A stretch of 64,000 nucleotides of DNA from Podocnemis expansa (GCA_007922195.1 ML681994.1:52201408-52265407), one strand, 5' to 3'; shown: positions 23,811 to 36,900, counted from the stretch's first letter. Numbers and translations: made by a program. The notes: generated by a model not told the origin, from the sequence alone.

Positions 23811-23952
23811 AGTTGTTAGATGTTCTTCTGTTAATTCTTAAATTTCTTGTTTAACCTGTCACTGCTGTTGCAAATGTAAATGTTTGTTAATATGGGGCGT
23901 GAATGTGCTGCTGTAAAAACCCTGGATGTGGCAGAGTTTTAGCAGGGGGGAA

Positions 23953-25108
23953 TGTAAGGGGACTGATAGCCCCTTACTGAGAGTGAATGGGCCTTTTGAT
24001 TGGCCACTCCCGCCTGGAAGCAGGACTGTGAAACAGACAGCCCCAGGGCCAGTGGGAGAGGCCAGTGTCCCAGGATGGCCTGATTGATTGAAAGTGCTCC
24101 CCCGCCCCTGAGCTGAGACTGCAGGCTGGACATGCCTGGGCAAGCCAGTGTGTGTGTGTGGGGCCGAGCTAAGGAGGAAGCACTAAGCAGCCAGCAGCTG
24201 GGAGCCAGAGGACCCAGGAAGGGAGGCCAGGCTGAGTTGATTTGGGCAGAGGAGACCCACAGCAGCTGGACCAGCAGAGAGCCAAGTGGAGCTGAGCAGA
24301 GCAGAGCTGGAGGTAGTGACAGAGCCAGAGGTGCCTGAAGCTGGGGCAGGAGGCCAGAGAAGGAGCCCAAGGTGCTGAGCTCATCTGTGCAGCCCCACAG
24401 CAGGAGGGCCAGAGGAGCCACACTGAACCCGAGCAGCAGCTGGGAGCCGGAGCTGCAGCCATCTGGAGCTGGGTGTGGTGAGCAGCTGGGGAGCAGTGAA
24501 GGGGGGCTGGCGCTGGGAAGAAGGGCCCTGCCCCTGGAGCTTGGGGACACGTGGCCACAGCTGGAGCCTGCATCTGGCCCCCTGGATCATCCAGTCGCAG
24601 CCAGGCCTGGGCAGAGGGCTTGCAACTTGGAGGACAGACTGTGAGACTGTTCCTCAGGCCCCAGAGACTCTTTGTAGTGCTCCCACACCAGGCAGTGGCG
24701 CTGGGGGTTTATTGTTCACCTTTTTCCACTTTTTTCTATTTTCTTATTGGGTTATTCTTTTTATTTCTGTATGCTTAAATAAATTGTATATAGCGTATAT
24801 AGTAACTGGTGGGCCAGAAAAGTGGTCAGTGTGGTCAGCACCCCGGAGTGGGGACACCCTAGCCCTGTCCTGAGAGACCACGATAAGAGTGGGGGTCGAG
24901 CCCCCAGGAATCCTGGGGCCCAGCCTTGTCGGGGTTACAGAGACTCCTCCAAACAGGAGATTGGGAGGTGAGCCTTTGAGGTCAGGCAGGCCTTGGAGTA
25001 AAGGAAGTGGGAGCAGGGACTCAGATCCTTTTGCCACCCACCTTCACTGGGGTGGTATACAAAGTCTGGGAAGTTCCCCACAAGAGCGGGTCCAACCCCC
25101 CGCTTACA
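23953..25108 (+). repeat. 3' LTR of the Gypsy-like element
   Basis: 1156 bp, nearly identical to the 5' LTR. The length difference is explained by a 2-bp deletion near 24671. Several of the differences are C/T or G/A. The long open frames on both strands of the two LTRs are by-products of the G+C-rich CAG-type sequence and carry no recognisable domain. Confidence 0.92.
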
Positions 25109-25437
25109 CCAGCACCAAGAGCCAATGGGATGACTCGTATACATAAACTTAAGTTTGAGCTTCAGGGCTTTGCTGGACAAGGAGTTTTGTCAACTAGAAC
25201 TTTAAGCATGTGTGTAGTCCTTTTATTTAATGGGGACTATGTACGTGCCCAAAGTTAAAAAAGAGCTTAAGTGCTTTGCTGGATTGACCTATTGGTTACA
25301 TGCTGTTAGTAACCCGTGGAAAGTGTTATTTCACATGCTCCATTGACTTCAGTGGAGCTATGCCAGTTTACACCAGCTGAGACTTGACCCAAGTATCTGA
25401 ATCATTTCCAATAATTGCAATAATTTATAATAGTTAC

Positions 25438-25590
25438 CTGGAAGAGTCTGAGAGCTTTCACCAGTCCACCAATTTCATTTTTCAGGGAAAACACAACAGC
25501 TGTCTTTCCACTTTCAGAAACTGATTCACTTTTACCATTTCCTTTATCCCCCTTCTTCTCATCATTTTTACCAGAACTGGCTCTGTTGAG
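25438..25590 (-). CDS. TPH2: TPH2 coding exon 2
   Basis: A 153-bp exon of 51 whole codons (phase 0 at both ends). The first part is a hydrophilic Lys/Ser/Glu-rich linker typical of the TPH2-specific N-terminal extension ([17 protein letters not shown]). The second part opens the ACT-like regulatory domain: [20 protein letters not shown] followed by RLFQ. Acceptor TTGTAG and donor GTAACT flank it. It was found by translating the minus strand next to a plausible splice pair; no long open frame covers it. A young LTR retrotransposon ends only about 330 bp away on the intron 2 side. Confidence 0.95.
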
Positions 25591-25599
25591 CTACAAGAA

Positions 25600-26560
25600 A
25601 GTGAATACAGAATACAACAGTTTCCAATGAGACTTTCTCAGAAATATCTAACATTTCTTTCAGAGGTAGCTTTAGTCAGAAAACACCTGAATGAAAGTGA
25701 TCCAGACTAAAAAAAGATAAGAAGCACATCCAACATCGGAACAGGTTACAGGTAAATGCTGGAGTCGTAAGAGACCAATACAGAAATATGACAAATGTCA
25801 TGATGCCATTAAAGCAACGTTATCGTGGGTAAGAGAGAATGGATGAAATGGTTCCTCACCTGATTTCGATGGCTATAGATCTGACTGCACTTGAGCTATG
25901 TTGATTGACACAGGCTGAGAATCTGCCAATAATTTTGAATTGTCTACAAAATCCACAAGCAAAAACCTCATCTTCTCCATTGCTCTAGATTTAATGTTGC
26001 CTCCTAGGTTTCATTGCTACTAATTAACTAAAAGCTACCCACCGATTACACACAAAATTTTAAAAGTAAGAGATGCGTAGGCTCCATCTACCACAGAAGG
26101 AATCTGAATTAGGTGGATCTTTATAATATACGTGCCAGCCAAACAAAGCTGACAGAGTGGTCCTTTTATTCCAAAGGAACATTTTGGTTTTTATTTTTAC
26201 CCTGTCAAGCTTCCCACACCTGTAAGCTTTATTTTTCTACATTTTGCAATAGCACAATATTATCAGCTTCACACCTTAAGTCTTTTTGAGTTGCCTCTAA
26301 GTAGTCCACCTATATCGACAGCTTTAATAAGATTGGTCAGGATTTTCAAAATGGCTAGCAGCGTGGGTGTCCCACTTGAGACACATGAATGCAGACCGAG
26401 GGTACACTTTTCAGCACTTTCTGAAAATCAGATCCCTCTAAAAATGTTTCAGGTGACTCTTGGCCACAATGTCAATTTCAGTTTTAACTGCAACTGAGGA
26501 TCGGCGCTGAGCCCCAAATACAATTTACTAAAGCAGATTTAATAAGATTTTGTGTCATCC
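25600..26560. other. TPH2 intron 1, no feature recognised
   Basis: Unique-looking sequence between exon 2 and a DNA element. Confidence 0.55.
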
Positions 26561-26569
26561 TCATTGACC

Positions 26570-26958
26570 CAGGGCTGGTCCGCCCATGGAGGCAACCAAG
26601 GCGGTCGCTTAGGGTGCTGGCTTGTATGGGGCGTCAAGGGCTGGGCTGGGGCTGTGGGCAGCAAGCCTCCTGCCCTGCTCTGCCAGCATCGGGCCACGAG
26701 TTGGGAGCCAGCTGCAGCCAGAGGAGCCACACCCCCACTGGCATCAGGCCATGGGCAGGGAGCCGGCTGCAGCCAGTGAAGTGAAGTAGCCGCCACAATT
26801 TGGCCCGGCAGCCCACACAGCACCCACCCACCACCTGGCTAGGCTTGGGGTGGGAGGGTATGGGGGGCCACCATCCGGCCCGATCCAGGCCATGGGGGGA
26901 AGGGGGGGGACAAAAATCTCAGACACCTGAGGTGCCAAAATACCTTGAGCTGGCACAG
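26570..26958. mobile_element. Probable nonautonomous DNA transposon
   Basis: The left end CAGGGCTGGTCCGCCCATGG and the right end, reversed, CTGTGCCAGCTCAAGG form a decayed inverted repeat of the CAGGGCYGG type. The interior is G+C-rich. No target duplication was found. It is in TPH2 intron 1. Confidence 0.45.
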
Positions 26959-26959
26959 T

Positions 26960-28149
26960 ATTTAAGATTGATTCTACTTTTAAAAGTGGATCTGCTAAAA
27001 CAGATCCTTTGAAAAACAAACAATTCCCCATTGTAGACAAGGAGGACTAATCTGTTTTTAACTGAAGCAATTTCAGTATAAACAGTTCAGCACATCCAGC
27101 CTAATTATGCTGACTTGGTTGAAATTTTACACCCATGCTGGTCCATATTAGCGCTGTCCTAAATCTTTTGAATTGCAATATCCAATCTGAAGCTGAAACA
27201 TTTAGCTCATCCTCTCTCTACTTTCCCAGCACATACAGGGGCCATGAAATATTCCAGAATGAATAGCTTCTGGGAATGGACCTCTCTTTGGTAGTAAGCC
27301 TCTTTTAGTCCCTGACTCAGGAAGGCATTGAAGTATACGCTTAACCTGAAATATGTGCTTCTGAATCGGGACCTTAGCTGTTTGTTTTTATTCTTTTTCC
27401 AATTTTGGGGGCGACAGCTTGTCCACTTTACAGGGAAGCATACAGCCTACATCTGCTGTGACAAAAACATTATTTTAATTCTGCAATGTAGACTTGACAG
27501 TGTGTGTCCATTTCTTGCAGCCAAGTACAGAGAACCATGTTAATTAAGTGCCTAACCCTGACAGATGTTCAGCACCAATGGAAGCATGTCCCTAAGTCTG
27601 AGGTCCAGCATTTCTTGTTTTTGGTTCTATCTGAAGTGACTGCTAAAAAGTCACCATTCAGCCTGTGAAAACTAGATGAGCTAATCATACACACCAAAGA
27701 AGGTGTGAAACTTTAAAAATTAACTTTATAAGCTATGCAGGTTACTACACTATGTGATTAAATTATGGACTGTAGTCACCATTTAGAATGAGGAAAGGAC
27801 CTCTATCTGGAGCAAGAGCAAACACTCAAGAAGTCATACAGTTAAAGCAGAATCCCACTGACGGGAGTAACACTAACATCTCATATAAGCAGTAGGACAA
27901 ATTCACCCCACTTGCTTCAGTGATCCTTATTCTAACATTGCCTAGTGGTACTCTAATAAAAGAGGTAAAGATGAAGTAAACATATGAATATTAATTTATG
28001 GCAGTAGCTCAAACAGGGATCTTTCACTTTTACTCTAAAGACAATGGCCAAATTCACAGCTGATATAAAATGGAATAACTCCAGTGAATTCAATAAAGCT
28101 ATGCTGATTTACGCCAATTGAGGTCCTATATTTTGACAGGAAATACATT
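26960..28149. other. TPH2 intron 1, mostly unassigned
   Basis: A short palindromic-type phrase (CCAGTGAATTCAATAAAGCT near 28080) belongs to the repeat discussed in the findings. Nothing else recognised. Confidence 0.5.
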
Positions 28150-28277
28150 TGGCAATTAAAGACTAACAAAATTATTTATCTCATGAGCTTTGGTGAGAGA
28201 AGATTGTAGTCACTGTCATGAGGAAAGAAGGGAGCCTTGTTTGTTTTGCTGAACTAGACTAATGCAGCTACCCTTAA
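28150..28277. repeat. Diverged fold-back relic of a Penelope-like element
   Basis: The left half carries TTAAAGACTAACAAAATTAT and CATGAGCTTTGGTGAGAG, as in the terminal arms of the Penelope-like element. The right half carries the outer end in reverse (CCTTGTTTGTTTTGCTGAAC, TAGACTAATGCAGCTACCCTT). It is in TPH2 intron 1. Confidence 0.6.
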
Positions 28278-28279
28278 TT

Positions 28280-30040
28280 ATGCTGACATTGTAAATACAG
28301 TACAAAGATAACATTTGTTTGCCTAAAACATTAAAACACAATTATGAAGCAGTTGTTGAAATGCTTTGCAAATATGAAAGTATCTGCAGACAGGTCTTCA
28401 ATATTCTGTTACAAAGATTAGTTTACATGTTTTGATGTATTTGTACTTGAGGAGACATTTCAGCTGTTTTTATATATATCTTATTGTACCTCTGCCAGTT
28501 AAGGAATCAAAACTTTTAATACTTTCAAAGCCAAATACTCCACTGTATTCAGATGCTGAACACACCAAATCAGTGTAAATGTATCTGATTTGTAAATGAT
28601 CTCAAAGTAATTGGTTCAACATCTGCAACTGACTGTGAATATAAACTGTGCTGTTCAATGAAGCATCAGTTGCAGGATGAGGGTCTATAAAATGCTTATG
28701 TGTTTTCCTCTTACTGACTCTGATTCAGCCAAACACCTATGCACATCTGACTCTGAGTGTGCAAGTAGCCCAACTGACATTGCTGGGACTAATCACAGAG
28801 TTAATATTAGGCAGGAACTTACTAGCCAGCTGAATGGAGGTCAAAATCATTGATTATTTGATTGTAGGAGTACTAAATGTGGTGATTATCTCTGATATAG
28901 TATATGGAATTTAGTCAGATTTTTGCTGTATTTGATTTGAAAACACTATACAAACTACTAGTGGTGTTTTGAACTCAAAGTAATTGGTCAAACTTAATTA
29001 CAGTAAACTGAATTTCATTCAATATTTGTTATTATTAAATAGCAAGACCAATATATAGCTGGTAGGGTGTTCTCCAGGTCTGTAAACTATAGCAATCTGA
29101 ATAAAAAGACTCATTTTATCTGGTTTAGAAAATAATCTAATATATATGTTCCCACTCTGTATTTGCTGTTCCGTACAAGGAAAATAACGTTTGCTTTCTG
29201 TATTGCTTTTGTTGCTATCACCACCAGTCTTTTAATGACTTTTCTCAATATTGAAACAAACCAAAATCAAAAACCCCAAACCAATTTTCCTCCCAGATTC
29301 CTCCATAATGACAGCTGTTGCTTGCCATGGGAACCAGTCCTGGACACACGCAGAACTTTTTGCCTTTCAAAAGCAGAGTGAAGAAAACCCTAAATCCTGA
29401 ACAACTGCAATCCCACCTTCAGCTATGTGCAAAACTTGTCCCAGAAGCAAAGGTTTCCCCAGTGAGTGGACTGCAGAGGGGTGCCAGCATGCCCCCGCTA
29501 TGGCAGAGAAGGGAATGAGGCCACCACTGTGGGGCTGGAGCCACCAGTAAGTTGGGGGCATGGGGGGAGATGCTGGGTGAAGTGACCCTCGCTGGCAGCC
29601 CTTCACTCTGGGTGGGGGCCTGGGGACGCAAGAGGCATTGATGGTCCCCTCGGCGCCTTGCCCCCAGAATATCATTTTGAGGGTTGGCCTCGTCCCCCTC
29701 CACAGGCAGGGGCTATTCTGCAATGTGGAAGGCACAAAGGCTCCTGGGCAGGAGTGGCAGGTAAGTACAAGACAGGGGTGGACCTGGCTCAGCTCTTCTT
29801 GGGGACACAGGAGGCACTTGAGGGGTGCACTCAGCACCCCACATCCCCTTCGTCATGGCCGTCCCAGCCCCAGGCACTGGGATGAGGCTGCCCCCTTGGA
29901 GCCAGAGCAGTATTCTCCCCAGGACTTGAAATTAGGGAAGTTGTAGGGGTAGGTTGGGGGGGGGGTGCTCACTAATTTGGTGTAACATTGTTACTAGCTG
30001 ACAACTGGGGGCGGGAATTCAGGGAGGGGAACTCCCTGAG
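28280..30040. other. TPH2 intron 1, unassigned; G-rich after 29450
   Basis: 28.3-29.4 kb is A+T-rich. 29.45-29.95 kb is G+C-rich with open frames on both strands and could be a decayed DNA element; no ends or duplication were found. Confidence 0.45.
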
Positions 30041-30402
30041 CCAGAGCTGGCAGAAGGGGCAAAGGCAGGCACGGAGCCGTAACCACGGCGCCCCGGGTAG
30101 CACAGAGCGGCTCAAGGGAGCCATGCACCGGCTGTAAGCACCGCTAATGGGAAGGGGGGTGTTCCCATCGGGATGTGCCGGGCCAGCAAAAAACCGGCCT
30201 TACCCCTCTGGGCAGGCACCCTGCGGGCGTCCGTGGAGCCCAGCCTGCATTTGCACCCACACCCCCCATTGCAGATCCTCCCTCCGCCAGGGCAGCAGGG
30301 GGGCAGTGCCAGGACCCCCCTACGCTGCGCAGGGTGCGTGGTGCAGGGGTGCCCCCGAAATCTCGCTCCCACTAGCGGCTGCAGCGGGCGACCACGTGGC
30401 TA

Positions 30403-31215
<813 letters not shown>

Positions 31216-31416
31216 CTAGTGACATCATCAGGTGAGCACCATGGCCCTATCCCCTTTTGGTGCCCCTCAAATGCCTGCACCCCCCTGCAACACAGAGGCT
31301 GCTTACCATCTAGCACCAGCCCTGCCTGCCCCAGCCATGTTATGGAAGGCCAGCCCAGCCAGGGGATGGGGCTGCCCCCTCAGAGTCAGCACCAGGGCAG
31401 GGGGAGAAGTGAACAC

Positions 31417-31594
31417 CACTGTTTCCTTTAATTATTCATAAGCTATGGGAGCAAAAAATGTGCACACAAAAAAATTTCTTTATGGGCACTAATATTAGCA
31501 CTATTGAATTTTTTTGTGCACCTTTTAGTTTGTTGTGTGCATGGGTTTTATGACCCATGTGTGCACACATGCACACAGCTTAGAGGGAACAGTG
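31417..31594. mobile_element. Short hAT MITE
   Basis: Left end CACTGTTTCCTTTAA; right end, reversed, CACTGTTCCCTCTAA. Flanks GTGAACAC and GTGGATAC agree at 6 of 8 positions. The interior includes TGTGCACAC palindromic runs. Confidence 0.65.
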
Positions 31595-31874
31595 GTGGAT
31601 ACCATGCACTGGGTAGGTCTCTAAGTTACTTTGCAGCAAAAGGAGGCCCATAAGACTAACCCACTGTCAATACCTCCCTGTGAATGGCCAGGTCCTCCAA
31701 GCATCCTGAAGTCCCCTGAACAACTTTCAACAGCTGAGGATTGTGAAAATGAGGAAAAACATGTCAGAGTCTGGCTTGTACCAATGCAGATCAAGTATGG
31801 CACTCTAAATAGAAGCCAAGTGTTCTCCATGGGCTGACCCCCTAGAACTATCCTGAAAAAACTTTGCAGTGTAG

Positions 31875-32540
31875 AGGTGCCTATTAGCTATTTGAAGACT
31901 GTTATCCTATCCCCCTGTCTCCTTTTTTCTAGACTAAAACACAGCTCTTTCAATCTTCCCTCATAGGTCAACTCTTCCAGACCTCTAATCATTTTTGTTG
32001 CCTTCTCTGGACTTTCTCCTATTTCTCCACATCCCTTTTAAAAGGAGGCACCCAAAACTGGACACAGAACTCAAGTTGCAGCCTAATCAATGCATAGTAG
32101 GATGGAAGAGTTGCTTTTCACATCTTACTCACAATACTCCTGTTAATACACCCCAGAATGGTGTGTGCTTTTTTTTTGGTTTTGTTTTGCAACAGTATTA
32201 CACTGCTGACTCATATTTAGCTTCTGATCCACTATTACACCCAGATCCCTTTCTGCAGTCATAAGTCTTCCTAGGCAGTCATTGCCTATTTTGTATGCAT
32301 GCAATGGATTGTCCAACCCTAAGTGGAGTAATCGCCACTTGTCTTTGTTGAATTTCATTCTGTTTCTCTCAGACCATTTCACCAGTTTGTCCAAATCATT
32401 GTGACTTGTAATCCTGTCCTTCAAAGCACTTGCAATCCATCCCAGCTTGGCATAATCTGCAAACTTTATAAGTTTGCTCTCATGCTATCATCTAAGTCAT
32501 TGATTAAAAAAATGTTGAACAAAACCAGACTCAGGACAGA
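31875..32540 (-). mobile_element. CR1 LINE 3' fragment
   Basis: On the minus strand the RT C-terminal part reads LDKLVKWSERNRMKFNKDKW, RLLHLGLDN and AERDLGVIVDQKLNMSQQCN (32424-32143), followed by the diverged 3' region. It is an older subfamily than the copies at 8-10 kb and 54-58 kb. Confidence 0.85.
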
Positions 32541-33372
32541 TCCCTGCAGCATCCTGCTTGTTATGTCCTTCCAGCCTGAATGTGAACATCCATTACAGAG
32601 CATAGAAAATCCATGGACACAGCCCAACCCACAGACTGGGCCTCACCCTGTTCACGCCAAGCACCACATTTAGCACTCCAGACCTTTCAGGAGCCCCAGG
32701 CATTGCCTATGTAGGCTAGTAGGTTTCACAAACAAGACTTGATACTTTCAAAGTTTGAGACACAATTATATAGCTCTTGTAGGCTGTGTTTAGCTGTATT
32801 AAAAATACTGATGCTCCAAAGGGTCTACACAGACACCTATCTATTCTACCCCTCAAGAGGGCCAGTTCTAGCCCCAATCCAGTGAGGCCCTGGCTCAGGG
32901 CACCTAAGCTTATGGGCATCAGGTACAGGCCAGGCAGGCTGGGCTCTGCTCTCTCACCCTGTTTATAGGCTGGCTGTTCTCCATGCTGGGAGTGGGGTAA
33001 GCCAGTCCAGAGAAGAGGCCAGATTCCATGCTCCACCACCCGGGGGGGCGGAGCCACACAAAAGCCAGCTCAGGGCACCACAAGCCCTTGAGCTGGCCCT
33101 GCTCCTCAAAACAGTACACATTTTGTAAGCAGGAGATGTACAGAAAAATCACCATGCAGTGAGTCTGTGCAAAAAATGTGGTTCTCTTCTTTTAAGAAGA
33201 AACTGAAGGTGCAGAAATTTTTTTCAGGGAAACTTACTTCTTCTAGTGTGGAAAAATTGACAGTTTAGAGAAGAATTATTCCAGGACTGTATAAAATGCA
33301 ATATACACTTAAGGTGTTCATTTTATTTTGTGTCAAGGAAAATTTAAGAGATGACAATCACATTCACTAAAT
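32541..33372. other. Intergenic, unassigned
   Basis: No clear element. The part before 32700 may still belong to the CR1 on its left. Confidence 0.4.
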
Positions 33373-33550
33373 CAGTGGTTTGTGAACTTTTTTCCTTGGG
33401 ACCCAGTTTGAAAAAAATATATATATATATAATTTATGCCCACAACCCAACAATTACATCTTTGAGCAACGCATTCCAGTCTTTTAGTGGCAGAAGTAAA
33501 GGGTACAGCAACCCAGTATTGGGTCCCAGTCCTAAGTTTGAAAACTACTG
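33373..33550. mobile_element. Short hAT MITE with an AT microsatellite inside
   Basis: Left end CAGTGGTTTGTGAAC; right end, reversed, CAGTAGTTTTCAAAC. Flanks CACTAAAT and CATTAAGT agree at 6 of 8 positions. An (AT)n run lies at about 33417-33431. Confidence 0.7.
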
Positions 33551-33879
33551 CATTAAGTATCTACCTTAAGAGAGCATATCTGATTGTAAAAGGCTCATTA
33601 ATCTACACAACAAAAGCATAAGCTCCAGCAGGCTGGCAGTTGAAACTACACAAATTCAAACTAGAAATAAGACATGTATTTGTAAGTATAACAGTAACTA
33701 ATCATTGGAAGAATCTACCAAGTGTTGCTATGAATTCTCAATCTCTTGAAACCTATAAATCAAGACTGAATATCTTTCTGAAAGATATGCTCTACCACAA
33801 CCACACAAGTTGAGTTTGATGCAAGAAGTGTATGGCCTGTGTTATCAAAAGTCTTGGGGTTACAAAAAAAGAAAAAAAA

Positions 33880-34277
33880 AAACCATGAAGGTCATCTAAT
33901 TTAAAGCCCCACCAAGATGCAGGATTTGTTCTATCTCCAGCCTCCTTCTGAAGATTTGCAGTGAAGGATTTTACCACCTTCCCAGGCAGTCTGTTTCATT
34001 GTTCTTACAGTTAGGAAGTTTTTCCTCAGATTAAGTATGCTATGCTGTAGCTTGAAACCATTGCCTCTCATCCTTCCCTCTGTAGCAAAAGAACAATTTT
34101 CCTTGGCAAGCTTTCAAATAGTTGAAGACCACTATCATCTCCCCCCCCCCCAGCTAAACATATTCATGTTCCTTCAACCTTTGCTTCTATAGCTTGCATT
34201 TTATCCCTTTGACCATCTTTGTTGCTCACTTCTGGACCCTTTCCTATTTTTCTAAATTCTTTCCATACAGTAGTAAC
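33880..34277 (-). mobile_element. CR1 LINE, 3' part, cut by an LTR element
   Basis: CR1 3'-end sequence (GGTCATCTAATTTAAAGCC, AGGAAGTTTTTCCTCAG, TAGCTTGAAACCATTGCC on the plus strand). It stops at 34277 where the LTR element begins and resumes at 36901, so the two parts are one LINE. Confidence 0.8.
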
Positions 34278-34628
34278 TGTCTCAGGGCTTCCTCTGCTGT
34301 CTTTTAGACCACACCAGGCACACTCACCAATTCATAGCTTGCAGTCACCAGTGCTCCTTTATTGTGTTTTCAACCCCACCACCTACTGCACACAAATTTA
34401 CAGGTTTCAGGAGTTTAACCAGGTCTACTCAAGGGAACTTGCCCCTCAAAGGCTGCCTCCTCATTCCCTCAGTAGCCTCCCTCAAGTTCCTTCCTAGGAG
34501 CTTTTATTCACTTCTAAGGCCAAACAGCTGTTCCTCCCTTCAGCTCATTATCTGGCCTGCCCAGCTGGCTCCCCTTTACTCTAAATCAAGAGGGGGCTAG
34601 CCCAGCCTGGCTGGTGCACCCTGTGACA
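34278..34628 (-). repeat. 3' LTR of the gag-only element
   Basis: 351 bp. It shares with the other LTR the blocks (plus strand) AGACCACACCAGGCACACTC, CAGTGCTCCTTTATTGTGTT and TAGCCCAGCCTGGCTGGTGC. TTTATT inside corresponds to AATAAA on the element's strand. It ends CA at 34278. Confidence 0.82.
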
Positions 34629-35639
34629 CACCTACCCCCTTAAGAGCACCCTGGCTCCCCCTCACCCATCCCCTTGGGCTCTTCCCTGTGGGATCTAAGC
34701 ATGGGGGGTCCCTTCACTGGGGTGGACTTCACCTTGGGCTTGCTCTGGTGGGGATCAGGTGACTTTCACCCACAGAAGGTGCACAGCATGGGGGCTGGAC
34801 ACCCCCAGTACTCCACCTCTCCCTATAGGTCATCACACTAGTCAGCTCTGGGAGGGGACACTGTCCCTGTGGTGGTGTTCTCACTTTGGGGTTGGCTTGG
34901 GGTCTACTTTACAGGGCCCTCCCACCTCTTGCTCTGGTTCACAGTGATCCCAAGAGGTCCTGTCCTTCATCTTGCCTACCTCCCTCTTTTCCCCCTGTGG
35001 GCTCTTGTCTAGGGGAATCCATTTTACAGGGTCCTTCCACTTCTTGCTCCAGCTCTGAAGGATCTTAAGAGGCCCTGTCCTTGCTCTCATCTGCTCCTTC
35101 TCTCCTTTCTCTGGGTTCTGTTGTCTAGGGGAATCACCTTTCCTGTCTACGGTCACTGGGCTCATCATACTAAGTCCTACCTCACCACTTCCTTTCCCTT
35201 CTGGGTTCGGCTGCACAGGGTCAGCCCTTTCCCTGGGGGTCATCCCCCAGGGGTTTCTGCTGCTGCCACTGCAGTTCTTCCCAGCCCCTTTTTCTTGCAA
35301 CCAGGGCCCCATCCCCTGTATCTTCCCCCAGAGGAAGGGGGTCCCCAATGTGTCCTTAAGACCACTGGCTGGGGTAGCTGGTCCACCACCCCAACCCAGC
35401 TCCACTTAAACCAGCCCCTTGCCTCCAGGGGCACCTGAGCCACCAGGCAATACTTCTACATCCAGGGGGGGTTTTACCAGCCACCTTTCCACAAGTGAAC
35501 AGGCAGCAGCTGTGTCTAATAGGCCCCTCTGGACCTTGCTACCCACCCTTACTGGGATGGTAGGTAACTTAGGCCCCTTTCTCTGCCCTCCAGACTTTGC
35601 TGGTCCACAAAAGCCAGCCTACCCACAGTCCATCAGTGG

Positions 35640-36420
35640 GTAGTCCACTTTCCTGTGGCCAAGCTCACCACACTGCCAGCAGACGGCCCTACTTATTTTT
35701 CCCTGACGCATCACGGGATGTCTCCTTCCCAGGGGCTGCCCCTCTTGATGTTCTCAGTGAGTCAGGGCTCTTGTAGGGCCACCCCTCTCTCCAGGAAACA
35801 TCTGCCTCCACATACTCCTCTGTCAGCCTCACCACTGCATCCAATGAACCTGGTTGATGCCTCTTAACCCATACCCATAGGATCTCTAGCAGACTAAGAA
35901 TAAACTGTTCATGCACCAAGAGGTCCATCATCTCTTCCATGGTGTGGGTTTCTGGTCACAATCAACAGGTCCCCCAGTCTGTGAATCTCTGGGCAAAAGC
36001 CCAAGGTCGCACACTCTCTGTCCACCGAGCTGCGTGGAACTTCTGCCAGTACTTTTCCACAGACAACCTCATTCTGTCCAGGACAGCTGCTCTCACTGCC
36101 TCATAATCCTTGGCCTGTGCCTCACTGAGGGCCATGTAGGCTGCCTGGGCTTCTCCATCCAGATATGGAGCTAGCCTTATGGCCCATGCAGTCTTGTCCC
36201 AGCCTGCGCCCATGGCTACCTGCTCAAAAGTGCCTAGGAGGGCAGCTGGGTCATCCCCAGGCACATTTTGCAAAGGCCAGGGCCTGGGGCTCAGCCACAC
36301 TCCACCACCACAGGACTCACTGCTTGTTGCAGAACCTGCTTCTGTATTTGGGCCTGTTCCCTCAGGATCTGCTGCTGCATTTGGGCTTGCTCCTTAATGA
36401 AGTCTTTCAGTGCCTGTTGT
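35640..36420 (-). pseudogene. Gag remnant with capsid / SCAN-like domain and a damaged zinc knuckle
   Basis: On the minus strand, a Gln-rich stretch (36420-36310) is followed by a capsid-like block at 36300-35962 (DDPAALLGTFEQVAMGAGW, RLAPYLDGEAQAAYMAL, YEAVRAAVLDRMRLSVEKYW). After stop codons comes a SCAN-like segment at 35940-35740 (MDLLVHEQFILSLLEILWVW, RHQPGSLDAVVRLTEEYV). A knuckle CWQCGELGHRKVDY follows near 35680-35640, where the fourth ligand is Tyr rather than Cys. SCAN domains of vertebrate zinc-finger proteins are known to derive from Gmr1-type Gypsy gag, and this looks like that family. Several stops make it non-functional. Confidence 0.7.
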
Positions 36421-36554
36421 TGCTCCATCTGGTGGGTTTGCTGAAAGCTCTGGAAGGCATGCTGCAACTGCTTGGCAATTCACTGTAATGTATTCTCCAT
36501 CCCGGGTGCCAACCACTGTCACTGGCTCCTTCAGAACCCAGACAAGCCCCCAAG

Positions 36555-36900
36555 AATCTCAGGGCCTCCCCTGCTTCTTCCATTTGCTGTCCCATTAGAC
36601 CACACCAGGCACACTCACTGACTCCCAGCTTTCAGTCACCAGTGCTCCTTTATTGTGTTTTCAACTACACACAACTTTACAGGCTTCAAGAGTTTCACCA
36701 GTTCAGGGCAACTTGCCCTCATGGGCTGCCTCCTCATTCCCTCTGTAGCCCCTCTCAAGCTCTTCCCTGGGAGTTTTTATTGACTTCTAAGCCACACAAC
36801 TGGTCCTCCCTTCAGCTTGTTAGCTGGCCTGCCCAGCTGGCTCCTCTTTACTCTAAGTCAACAGGTGGCTAGCCCAGCCTGGCTGGTGCACCCTCTGACA
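36555..36900 (-). repeat. 5' LTR of the gag-only element
   Basis: 346 bp, with the same block order as the 3' LTR. Its inner terminus has decayed from CA to TT. The tRNA-Pro-type primer site follows two bases later. Confidence 0.82.

Larger units (their letters stand above)
19753..25108 (+). mobile_element. Young LTR retrotransposon (Gypsy-like), polymerase core deleted
   Basis: A complete 5356-bp insertion in TPH2 intron 2. Two long direct LTRs (19753-20910 and 23953-25108) start TGTAAG and end CTTACA. A 4-bp duplication CCAG flanks the element (19749-19752 and 25109-25112). After the left LTR lies a primer-binding-site candidate TGGCGTCACGAAACAGG at 20915. A polypurine stretch AGCAGGGGGGAA precedes the right LTR. 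The interior has gag, zinc knuckle, protease and an integrase tail but no reverse transcriptase, RNase H or integrase core. It is antisense to TPH2 and stops about 330 bp from exon 2. Confidence 0.93.
34278..36900 (-). mobile_element. Gypsy-type LTR element with gag only (SCAN-like), nested in a CR1
   Basis: Two direct LTRs of about 350 bp (34278-34628 and 36555-36900) enclose about 1.9 kb. On the minus strand the LTR opens TGTCA. Just after the 5' LTR is TGGGGGCTTGTCTGGGTT (36552-36535), closely matching the classic tRNA-Pro primer site. A purine stretch AAGGGGGTAGG precedes the 3' LTR. Only gag and a possible protease trace are present. No clear target duplication was seen. The LTRs differ clearly from each other, so it is older than the element in TPH2 intron 2. 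Confidence 0.82.
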
